From NCBI RefSeq assembly GCF_014650455.1, contig NZ_BMUZ01000001.1:434001-498000 (forward strand): a DNA stretch of 64,000 bases, read 5' to 3'. A model generated the notes under the pieces. That model was not told where the DNA came from. It saw only the letters and a program-made list of their open reading frames with translations, and did no database searches. Positions 43,283 through 50,454 of this stretch are shown here, one piece after another. The first letter of the stretch is position 1, and each line of letters begins with the position of its first letter. The position numbers and the translations under genes were made by a program. The stretch is from Streptomyces xanthochromogenes. GTDB taxonomy: Bacteria > Actinomycetota > Actinomycetes > Streptomycetales > Streptomycetaceae.

Positions 43283-45022
43283 TCAGCCCAAGCGGTCCGC
43301 CAGGGCCTTGAAGTCCTCCCAGTCCATCGCCGGCGTGCGCGCGTCCCACAGCTTCTGGGCCGTCGCCCGCAGCGGCAGCCGGATGCCGCGCGCCACCTGC
43401 TCCTCGGTCTGCGCGCCCGGCACGTCCGACCAGACCGCGAACCGGCCGCCCAGGATCTGCCCGGCGTACTTGCCGTCCACGGGCTTGGTCCCGCGCAGTA
43501 CGAGCGGCGTCCACTCCTCGTAGATCCGCTTGCCCGTCGGGTACTTGAAGGTGTTCGGCTCGCCCAGGACGTAGTACAGGTACTCGTCGTTGAGGTTGAC
43601 CAGGGACCGGCTCTGGGCGAGCAGCTCCTCGGGCGCCCGCTCGTCGGGCTCCTTGCCGGTCCAGTACTCGACCTCGCGGCCCTGGTCGGCGGCCACCTCG
43701 CCGCCGGCGAAGAAGCCGTCGTTCCACGCCTTCAGGGTTCGCCCGGCGTTGGCCGAACGCAGCACCACCGCACGGTCGTTGAGCCAGCCCGTCGCCAGGT
43801 CCCGGATGTCCGCCTTGGAGCCGTACTTGTCCCGGGCGGCGGCGGCAAGACCCGGGAAGGACGTCTCCGGGGACTTCACCGCCAGCGCCTGGTACTCGTC
43901 TCCGCCCAGGTGCCAGTACGTCCCGGGGAACAGGTCGGCGTACTCGCGCAGCAGGTCGTCGACGATCCGGCCGGAGGCGGGGTTGGCGATGTCGATGGCG
44001 CCCTTGACCGCCTTGCCGTCCTTGTCGCGCAGCTGGAGGTCGGGGTGGGCGGCGAGCACCGCTCCGAGGTGGCCCGGAGAGTCGATCTCGGGGATCACCG
44101 TGATGTGCAGCTTGGTGGCGAGCGCGACGATCCGCTGCACGTCGCGCTTGCTGAGGTGGTCGCGCGAGACGATCTCGGGGTGGCCGGCGGACTCGATGCG
44201 GAAGCCCTGGTCGTCCGAGAAGTGCAGCCCGAGCTGGTTCAGCTTGAGGTCGGCCATCTGGCGCAGCTGGTCCTCGATCCACGCCTCGGTGTACGGCTTG
44301 CGCGCGATGTCGAGGTTGAGGCCGCGCTGCGGCTCGTCCGGCCGGTCGTCGACGACGCCCTCGGGCATCACGCCGCCGCCCTTGAGCGCCTGCTTGAGGG
44401 TGCGGGTGCCGTAGAAGACCCCGGCGTCGTCCGCCCCGGTGATCCGCACCCGGCGGTCACGGGTGGTCAGCGTGTACGACTCGGGCACGGCCTTCTGGCC
44501 GGCCGGCGGCGGGCTGAGGGCCAGCTCGATGTCGCCCGCGCGGGGCTGCCCGCCGAGGACGTAGTCGGCGCCGAGCTCCTGCGCGAAGAGCTTGCCCTCG
44601 TCGGCGAGGCTCCCGCTGTTGACGTCCACGATCACCCGCGTCGCGTCCACCGGCCGGAAGCCGGGCCCGCGCGCGGGCCGGTGTTCGCGTACGGAGGGGA
44701 TGGTCCGGGGCGGCGAGGAGATCGGGTAGATCGGCGAGGGGGAGGGCAGCGCGGAGGACGCGCGCTTGTTGTCGGCCGGACCGCCGTGCCCGCCGTGGGT
44801 GTCGTCGTCCGGCCAGACCGCGATGATCAGCGCGAGCACCGCGGCGCCGGCGACGGCCACCTTGAGCACCAGGGCGCGTCGGCCGCGCGGCCGGTGCAGC
44901 CAGGCGGGGCGGGACCGCGGCGCACGCGGCTGGGAGGCACGCGCCTCGGACGACGGCGAGGACGACCGCTCCGGGTCTTCGGATCCCGTCTTCCGGGCCC
45001 GTGACATCCTGAAACGCGACAT
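43283..45022 (-). CDS. Membrane-anchored beta-N-acetylhexosaminidase (GH20)
   Basis: About 579 residues. A cytoplasmic basic/Ser-rich N-terminus (to about 45) precedes one helix (ALVLKVAVAGAAVLALIIAVW), so the enzyme is anchored facing outside. A GH20b-type N-terminal domain is followed by the catalytic barrel: RGLNLDIARKPYTEAWIEDQLRQMA, LGLHFSDDQGFRIE, VIPEIDSPGHLGA, and the catalytic Asp-Glu pair in YWHLGGDEY. It would release terminal GlcNAc from chitin oligomers or wall fragments. GGGAGG lies upstream; ATG at 45022 is preferred over the GTG just before it. Confidence 0.92.
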   Translation of the reverse strand: MSRFRMSRARKTGSEDPERSSSPSSEARASQPRAPRSRPAWLHRPRGRRALVLKVAVAGAAVLALIIAVWPDDDTHGGHGGPADNKRASSALPSPSPIYPISSPPRTIPSVREHRPARGPGFRPVDATRVIVDVNSGSLADEGKLFAQELGADYVLGGQPRAGDIELALSPPPAGQKAVPESYTLTTRDRRVRITGADDAGVFYGTRTLKQALKGGGVMPEGVVDDRPDEPQRGLNLDIARKPYTEAWIEDQLRQMADLKLNQLGLHFSDDQGFRIESAGHPEIVSRDHLSKRDVQRIVALATKLHITVIPEIDSPGHLGAVLAAHPDLQLRDKDGKAVKGAIDIANPASGRIVDDLLREYADLFPGTYWHLGGDEYQALAVKSPETSFPGLAAAARDKYGSKADIRDLATGWLNDRAVVLRSANAGRTLKAWNDGFFAGGEVAADQGREVEYWTGKEPDERAPEELLAQSRSLVNLNDEYLYYVLGEPNTFKYPTGKRIYEEWTPLVLRGTKPVDGKYAGQILGGRFAVWSDVPGAQTEEQVARGIRLPLRATAQKLWDARTPAMDWEDFKALADRLG

Positions 45023-45286
45023 CACTCAGAAACCTCCCGTCCAACAACAGTAAGGCCGGATCCGACGGCCCCCGATACCGGCCGGACAACTGGGGCGAAC
45101 GTACGCCGAAGGGCCCGGGAGTTCGTCCACCGCGCACGACCCGGTGTGCACGTCCGGGTGAAAATCGCGCAACAGTCGGGCAGCTCGCTTTCCACGTGGA
45201 TAGCGTGGCGGCACTCCCACCTCACTTTCCACTCCAGTCTCCGTGCTTCGCAGCACGTCCCGTCCCGTACTGCCGCGTCCCGCGCA

Positions 45287-45934
45287 GTGTTCGAGGAGCC
45301 CACGCTGTCCAGCGATTCCCACGCCGGCCCCCGGAAGCGACCGCCGACACTTCATCACACTCCTCGTGCCCAGGGGCGGGCAGCCATACCGAATCAGCTC
45401 CGGGGCACATCCGTTCCGGCAGCGCCGCCGCGGCCCGACGGGCTCGACCGTTTCAACCGCGCCGCCGCCGGCGCGGCCGAAACGGCCCTGCTCGCGTGCT
45501 GTGCCAGCCGCCGCTGGGCCCTGCGGCTCGCCGCCCACCGCCCCTACCCGGACGTGGAGTCGCTGCTCGCCGCGGCCGACGAGGCCAGCTACGACCTGAG
45601 CGCCGCCGACCTCGCCGAGGCGCTGGCCGACGAGCTCTCGCCGGGCCTGCACGAGAGCGCGCCGCAGTCCGCGCACACGGCGCTGCGGGCCGCGCACGCC
45701 GCGTACGAGAGCAGTTTCGGGCATGCCTTCGTGATCTGTCTCGACGGGTTCCACCCCGCCGAGCACCTCGACCAGGTGCTGAGCGGCATCCGGCTGCGGA
45801 TGAACAACGACCCGGACGAGGAGCGCTCGATCGCCGCCGACGAACTGCGCCGCCTCGCCCGCGCCCGGCTCGCCCATCTCGTGGCAAGCCATCCCGAACC
45901 GGACGCCCCGAGCGCCGCACACCGCGTTCTCTAG
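45287..45934 (+). CDS. UraD-like (OHCU decarboxylase family) protein
   Basis: About 215 residues. From residue 45 the protein follows the fold of 2-oxo-4-hydroxy-4-carboxy-5-ureidoimidazoline decarboxylase, an enzyme of urate breakdown: GLDRFNRAAAGAAETALLACCASRRWALRLAAHRPYPDVESLLAAAD, then AAYESSFGHAFVICLDGF and SIAADELRRLARARLAHLV. The usual A-H-P-x-x-G segment that carries the catalytic His is not present (LADELSPGLHESAPQ instead), so activity is doubtful. Start unclear: GTG at 45287 in frame; a GAGGAG lies 6 nt before a CTG at 45305. It stands 166 bp before sdhC. Confidence 0.7.
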   Translation: MFEEPTLSSDSHAGPRKRPPTLHHTPRAQGRAAIPNQLRGTSVPAAPPRPDGLDRFNRAAAGAAETALLACCASRRWALRLAAHRPYPDVESLLAAADEASYDLSAADLAEALADELSPGLHESAPQSAHTALRAAHAAYESSFGHAFVICLDGFHPAEHLDQVLSGIRLRMNNDPDEERSIAADELRRLARARLAHLVASHPEPDAPSAAHRVL

Positions 45935-45944
45935 GCCGTACGAG

Positions 45945-45966
45945 CCTGTTTGATTGCCTGTTTGAT
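45945..45966 (+). repeat. Direct repeat in front of sdh operon
   Basis: CCTGTTTGAT occurs twice with a 12-bp period (45945-45954, 45957-45966), unlike its GC-rich surroundings. Its placement about 45-65 bp upstream of the likely sdh -10 element suits an activator or repressor site. The factor is unknown. Confidence 0.4.
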
Positions 45967-46008
45967 CACACCTATGGACCCGGCGCGAGGGAACCGACAT
46001 CTCGTCGC

Positions 46009-46014
46009 TACGAT
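46009..46014 (+). promoter_or_regulatory. Probable -10 element of sdhCDAB
   Basis: TACGAT lies 86 bp before the sdhC GTG. No good -35 hexamer is seen 16-18 bp upstream, which would fit activator dependence. Confidence 0.4.
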
Positions 46015-46100
46015 GACCGGGGCCGGTGGACCGTACCCGGCCGGGTCAGACCGACACTGAAGCCGGCCGGCCCTCAACACCGCTCCCGGAGGGTTCTTCC

Positions 46101-46481
46101 GTGCCGGCTGGAACGCTGTACCGCGGCCGGGAAGGAATGTGGTCCTGGGTGGCTCATCGAGTCACCGGCGTCCTCATTTTCTTCTTCCTGTTCGTCCACG
46201 TCCTCGACACCGCTCTCGTGCGTGTCTCCCCCGAGGCGTACGACAAAGTCGTGGCGACCTACAAGACGCCCATCGTCGCGTGTCTGGAATACGGCCTGGT
46301 GGCCGCCATCCTGTTCCACGCGCTCAACGGCCTGCGCATCATCGCGGTCGACTTCTGGGCCAAGGGCCCGCGCTACCAGAAGCAGATGCTCTGGACCGTC
46401 GTGGGCGTCTGGGTCGTGCTGATGGTGGGCGCGCTCTACCCGGTGCTCGGTCACGCCGTCCGTGAACTGTTCGGGAGCTGA
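46101..46481 (+). CDS. sdhC: Succinate dehydrogenase cytochrome b subunit
   Basis: A 126-residue membrane anchor of complex II. There are three helices: WVAHRVTGVLIFFFLFVHVLDTALV, YGLVAAILFHALNGLRIIAVDF, and WTVVGVWVVLMVGALYPVLG. His residues in FLFVHVLD and FHALNGLR are candidates for heme and quinone binding. Start: GTG at 46101 with GGAGGG 7 bp before it; the open frame to 46026 is upstream of the Shine-Dalgarno sequence. First gene of sdhCDAB. Confidence 0.95.
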   Translation: MPAGTLYRGREGMWSWVAHRVTGVLIFFFLFVHVLDTALVRVSPEAYDKVVATYKTPIVACLEYGLVAAILFHALNGLRIIAVDFWAKGPRYQKQMLWTVVGVWVVLMVGALYPVLGHAVRELFGS

Positions 46482-46489
46482 GGACTGAG

Positions 46490-46972
46490 ATGTCTGCCGA
46501 AACCTCTTCCGCTGCCGCGATCGGCGAAGTCGAGGGCGCGAGCCTGTACGACACCGATCACCCGGCCCCGCTCATCGAGGCCCCGCGCCAGCGCACCAAG
46601 AAGACCCCGAAGTCCACCCGTACGAACTTCGAGCTGTACGGCTGGATGTTCATGCGGCTGTCCGGCATCGTGCTGGTCGTCCTGGTCCTCGGTCACCTGC
46701 TGATCCAGCTCGTCCTCGACGGCGGCGTCTCCAAGATCGGCTTCGCGTTCGTCGCGGGCCGCTGGGCGTCCCCGTTCTGGCAGATCTGGGACCTGGCCAT
46801 GCTGTGGCTGGCCATGCTGCACGGCGCCAACGGCCTGCGCACCGTCATCAACGACTACGCGCAGCGGGACAACACCCGCTTCTGGCTGAAGATGCTGCTC
46901 TACACCGCCACGGTGTTCACCGTCCTGCTGGGCACGCTGGTGATCTTCACCTTCGACCCGAACATCCGCTAG
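46490..46972 (+). CDS. sdhD: Succinate dehydrogenase membrane anchor subunit
   Basis: A 160-residue anchor. A ~45-residue cytoplasmic N-terminal extension precedes three helices (YGWMFMRLSGIVLVVLVLGHLLIQLVL; LAMLWLAMLHGANGLRTVINDYA; MLLYTATVFTVLLGTLVIFTF). LVLGHLL and LHGANGLR hold the histidines expected for heme. 8 bp after sdhC with GAGGACTGAG as a Shine-Dalgarno-like stretch. Confidence 0.94.
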   Translation: MSAETSSAAAIGEVEGASLYDTDHPAPLIEAPRQRTKKTPKSTRTNFELYGWMFMRLSGIVLVVLVLGHLLIQLVLDGGVSKIGFAFVAGRWASPFWQIWDLAMLWLAMLHGANGLRTVINDYAQRDNTRFWLKMLLYTATVFTVLLGTLVIFTFDPNIR

Positions 46973-47003
46973 GCCACGGGCTGAGGGACTGAGGAATTCT
47001 CTG

Positions 47004-48758
47004 ATGAAGATCCACAAGTACGACACCGTCATCGTCGGCGCCGGCGGCGCCGGCATGCGCGCGGCCATCGAGTCGACCAAGCGCAGCCGCACCGCCGTCC
47101 TGACGAAGCTCTACCCCACCCGCTCCCACACGGGCGCGGCGCAGGGCGGCATGGCCGCCGCGCTCGCCAACGTGGAGGAGGACAACTGGGAGTGGCACAC
47201 CTTCGACACGATCAAGGGCGGCGACTACCTGGTCGACCAGGACGCCGCCGAGATCCTGGCGAAGGAGGCCATCGACGCGGTCCTCGACCTGGAGAAGATG
47301 GGCCTGCCGTTCGGCCGCACGCCCGCCGGTGAGATCGACCAGCGCCGTTTCGGCGGTCACTCCCGCAACCACGGCGAGGCCCCGGTCCGCCGTGCCTGCT
47401 ACTCGGGCGACCGCACCGGCCACATGATCCTCCAGACGCTCTACCAGAACTGCATCAAGGAGGGCGTGGAGTTCTTCAACGAGTTCTACGTCCTCGACCA
47501 GCTCCTGGTCGAGGAGGACGGCGTCAAGAAGTCCGCCGGCGTCGTCGCCTACGAGCTGGCGACCGGCGAGATCCACGTCTTCCAGTCGAAGTCGGTCATC
47601 TACGCCTCGGGCGGCACCGGCAAGTTCTTCAAGGTGACCTCCAACGCGCACACCCTGACCGGTGACGGCCAGGCCGCGTGCTACCGCCGCGGACTGCCCC
47701 TGGAGGACATGGAGTTCTTCCAGTTCCACCCGACGGGCATCTGGCGCATGGGCATCCTGCTGACGGAGGGCGCCCGCGGTGAGGGCGGCATCCTCCGCAA
47801 CAAGGACGGCGAGCGCTTCATGGAGAAGTACGCGCCGGTCATGAAGGACCTCGCGTCCCGTGACGTCGTCTCGCGCTCCATCTACACGGAGATCCGCGAG
47901 GGCCGCGGCTGCGGTCCCGAGGGCGACCACGTCTACCTCGACCTGACGCACCTCCCGCCGGAGCAGCTCGACGCCAAGCTCCCGGACATCACGGAGTTCG
48001 CGCGCACCTACCTCGGCATCGAGCCCTACACGGACCCGATCCCGATCCAGCCCACCGCGCACTACGCCATGGGCGGCATCCCGACCAACGTCCAGGGTGA
48101 GGTCCTCAGCGACAACACCACGGTCGTGCCGGGCCTGTACGCGGCCGGCGAGGTCGCCTGTGTCTCCGTGCACGGCGCCAACCGCCTGGGCACCAACTCG
48201 CTCCTGGACATCAACGTGTTCGGCAAGCGCGCGGGCATCGCGGCGGCGGAGTACGCGCACACCGCGGACTACATCGAGCTCCCCGAGAACCCGGCTGCGC
48301 AGGTCCAGGCGCAGGTCGAGAACCTGCTGTCGGCGACCGGCACCGAGCGCGTCGCGGTCATCCGCAAGGAGCTGCAGGAGACCATGGACGCCAACGTCAT
48401 GGTCTTCCGCACCGAGCAGACGATCAAGACCGCGGTCGAGAAGATCGGCGAGCTGCGCGAGCGCTACCGCAATGTGTCCGTCCAGGACAAGGGCAAGCGG
48501 TTCAACACCGACCTCCTGGAGGCCATCGAGCTGGGCAACCTGCTCGACCTGGCCGAGGTCATGGCCGTCTCGGCCCTGGCGCGCAAGGAGTCCCGCGGCG
48601 GTCACTACCGCGAGGACTACCCGAACCGCGACGACGTCAACTTCATGCGCCACACCATGGCGTACCGCGAGGTCGCGGACGGCGGCAAGGACTCGATCCG
48701 CCTCGACTACAAGCCCGTCGTCCAGACCCGCTACCAGCCGATGGAGCGTAAGTACTGA
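47004..48758 (+). CDS. sdhA: Succinate dehydrogenase flavoprotein subunit
   Basis: A 584-residue flavoprotein oxidising succinate to fumarate. VIVGAGGAGMRAAIEST binds FAD. TRSHTGAAQGGMAAAL holds the histidine that binds FAD covalently. HPTGIW, GEGGILRNKDGERFMEKYAP and SRSIYTEIREGRGCG line the active site, and HGANRLGTNSLLDINVFGKRAG closes the FAD site. TGAGGAA-type Shine-Dalgarno before the ATG. It overlaps sdhB by one base. Confidence 0.97.
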   Translation: MKIHKYDTVIVGAGGAGMRAAIESTKRSRTAVLTKLYPTRSHTGAAQGGMAAALANVEEDNWEWHTFDTIKGGDYLVDQDAAEILAKEAIDAVLDLEKMGLPFGRTPAGEIDQRRFGGHSRNHGEAPVRRACYSGDRTGHMILQTLYQNCIKEGVEFFNEFYVLDQLLVEEDGVKKSAGVVAYELATGEIHVFQSKSVIYASGGTGKFFKVTSNAHTLTGDGQAACYRRGLPLEDMEFFQFHPTGIWRMGILLTEGARGEGGILRNKDGERFMEKYAPVMKDLASRDVVSRSIYTEIREGRGCGPEGDHVYLDLTHLPPEQLDAKLPDITEFARTYLGIEPYTDPIPIQPTAHYAMGGIPTNVQGEVLSDNTTVVPGLYAAGEVACVSVHGANRLGTNSLLDINVFGKRAGIAAAEYAHTADYIELPENPAAQVQAQVENLLSATGTERVAVIRKELQETMDANVMVFRTEQTIKTAVEKIGELRERYRNVSVQDKGKRFNTDLLEAIELGNLLDLAEVMAVSALARKESRGGHYREDYPNRDDVNFMRHTMAYREVADGGKDSIRLDYKPVVQTRYQPMERKY

Positions 48759-49534
48759 TGGCAACCCCGACCCTGGACAAGGCCGACACGGCAGGCGCGC
48801 CGGAGCCCGGCTTCGCGGACTCGCCCTACATCACGGTCACCTTCCGCATCCGCCGCTTCAACCCGGAGATCTCCGAGGAAGCGACGTGGGAGGACTTCCA
48901 GCTGGAGATCGACCCGAAGGAGCGCGTGCTCGACGGTCTCCACAAGATCAAGTGGGAGGTGGACGGGTCCCTGACCTTCCGCCGCTCCTGCGCGCACGGC
49001 ATCTGCGGTTCCGACGCCATGCGCATCAACGGCAAGAACCGTCTCGCCTGCAAGACGCTGATCAAGGACATCAACCCCTCCAAGCCCATCACCATCGAGG
49101 CCATCAAGGGCCTCACGGTCCAGAAGGACCTGGTCGTGGACATGGAGCCGTTCTTCCAGGCGTACCGCGACGTGATGCCCTTCCTCATCACGAAGGGCAA
49201 CGAGCCGACGCGTGAGCGTCTCCAGTCGCCCGAGGACCGCGAGCGCTTCGACGACACCACGAAGTGCATCCTGTGCGCGGCGTGCACGTCCTCGTGCCCG
49301 GTCTTCTGGAACGACGGCCAGTACTTCGGCCCGGCCGCGATCGTGAACGCGCACCGCTTCATCTTCGACAGCCGTGACGAGGCGGGCGAGCAGCGCCTGG
49401 AGATCCTCAACGACAAGGACGGCGTGTGGCGTTGCCGCACCACGTTCAACTGCACCGACGCGTGCCCCCGTGGCATCGAGGTCACCAAGGCCATCCAGGA
49501 AGTCAAGCGCGCCCTGATCACGCGCCGCTTCTGA
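48758..49534 (+). CDS. sdhB: Succinate dehydrogenase iron-sulfur subunit
   Basis: A 258-residue electron-transfer subunit. The [2Fe-2S] domain has SCAHGICGSDAMRING and a later Cys (NRLACKT). The C-terminal ferredoxin domain carries CILCAACTSSCP and CRTTFNCTDACPRG for the [4Fe-4S] and [3Fe-4S] clusters. The start is the ATG overlapping the sdhA stop (TGATG). It ends the operon 15 bp before a very strong terminator. Confidence 0.97.
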   Translation: MATPTLDKADTAGAPEPGFADSPYITVTFRIRRFNPEISEEATWEDFQLEIDPKERVLDGLHKIKWEVDGSLTFRRSCAHGICGSDAMRINGKNRLACKTLIKDINPSKPITIEAIKGLTVQKDLVVDMEPFFQAYRDVMPFLITKGNEPTRERLQSPEDRERFDDTTKCILCAACTSSCPVFWNDGQYFGPAAIVNAHRFIFDSRDEAGEQRLEILNDKDGVWRCRTTFNCTDACPRGIEVTKAIQEVKRALITRRF

Positions 49535-49549
49535 TCCCGGCATGTGCGA

Positions 49550-49593
49550 GAGGGCCCCGCACCTGGAAGTTCGCTTCCGGGTGCGGGGCCCTC
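49550..49593 (+). terminator. Very strong terminator of sdhCDAB with UUCG tetraloop
   Basis: A 20-bp stem (49550-49569 with 49574-49593) with one G-U pair and a UUCG tetraloop, which is exceptionally stable in RNA. Flanking bases (CATG / CATG at 49541 and 49597) can extend it imperfectly. Confidence 0.9.
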
Positions 49594-49676
49594 CCGCATG
49601 TGCGGGTGAACGTGGTGACCGTCGCCTTCCGCGCCCGCGCCCCCGACCCTGCCGCCCTCCCCGGGGCCCGTCCGAT

Positions 49677-49682
49677 TAGGCT
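49677..49682 (+). promoter_or_regulatory. -10 element of leaderless tetR transcript
   Basis: TAGGCT is followed by six bases and the GTG at 49689, with no Shine-Dalgarno sequence. Confidence 0.5.
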
Positions 49683-49688
49683 CGTGAC

Positions 49689-50435
49689 GTGCCAGAACAG
49701 AACGCGCCCGCAGAGACGGATTCCGAGGCGGTGGGGTCCCGGCCCGCCAAGGGGGAGCAGACCCGCACTCTCATTCTGGAGACCGCCATGCGGCTCTTCC
49801 AGGAGCGGGGGTACGACAAGACCACGATGCGGGTGATCGCGCAGGAGGCCGGGGTCTCGGTCGGGAACGCGTACTACTACTTCGCCGGCAAGGAGCACCT
49901 GATCCAGGGCTTCTACGACCGGATCGCGGCCGAGCACCAGGCGGCGGTGCGCGAGGTGCTCGACACCGAGACCGACCTGGAGGCCCGGCTCGCCGGGGTG
50001 CTGCGGGTGTGGCTGGACATCGCGTCGCCGTACCACGAGTTCGCGGCGCAGTTCTTCAAGAACGCGGCCGACCCGGACAGCCCGCTCAGCCCGTTCTCCG
50101 CGGAGTCGGAGCACGCGCGGCAGGAGGCGATCTCCGTGCACCGGGAGGTGCTGGCCGGCACGAAGACCAAGGTGCCGGCCGAACTCGTCGACGTACTCCC
50201 CGAGTTGATGTGGCTGTCCCAGATGGGGCTGGTCCTGTACTGGGTCTTCGACCGCTCCCCCGACCGCGAGCGGAGCTACCGGCTCGCGGCCCGGGGGGCC
50301 AAGCTCACCACCCGGGGCATCGCTCTCGCCCGGTTCCGGGTGCTGCGGCCGCTCGTGCACGAGGTGCACGAGCTGTTCACGGACTTCCTGCCGGGGATGT
50401 CCCAGGCCGCCGCCTCCCGGAAGTCCGCCAAGTAG
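49689..50435 (+). CDS. TetR-family regulator
   Basis: A 248-residue regulator. A ~22-residue polar N-terminal tail precedes the DNA-binding domain TRTLILETAMRLFQERGYDKTTMRVIAQEAGVSVGNAYYYFAGKEHLIQGFYD. The ligand domain is of the type with HARQEAISVHREVLAG and LPELMWLSQMGLVLYWVFDRSPDRERSYRL, common in Streptomyces but with unknown ligands. It is convergent with the GH89 gene (20 bp apart); no obvious target lies next to it. Confidence 0.9.
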   Translation: MPEQNAPAETDSEAVGSRPAKGEQTRTLILETAMRLFQERGYDKTTMRVIAQEAGVSVGNAYYYFAGKEHLIQGFYDRIAAEHQAAVREVLDTETDLEARLAGVLRVWLDIASPYHEFAAQFFKNAADPDSPLSPFSAESEHARQEAISVHREVLAGTKTKVPAELVDVLPELMWLSQMGLVLYWVFDRSPDRERSYRLAARGAKLTTRGIALARFRVLRPLVHEVHELFTDFLPGMSQAAASRKSAK

Positions 50436-50454
50436 GGCTCCGGGGAAGGCTAGT

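Noticed and set aside
45935..46100. Rex redox-repressor site before sdh
   Set aside because: No TTGTGAA-N3-TTCACAA-like palindrome is present.
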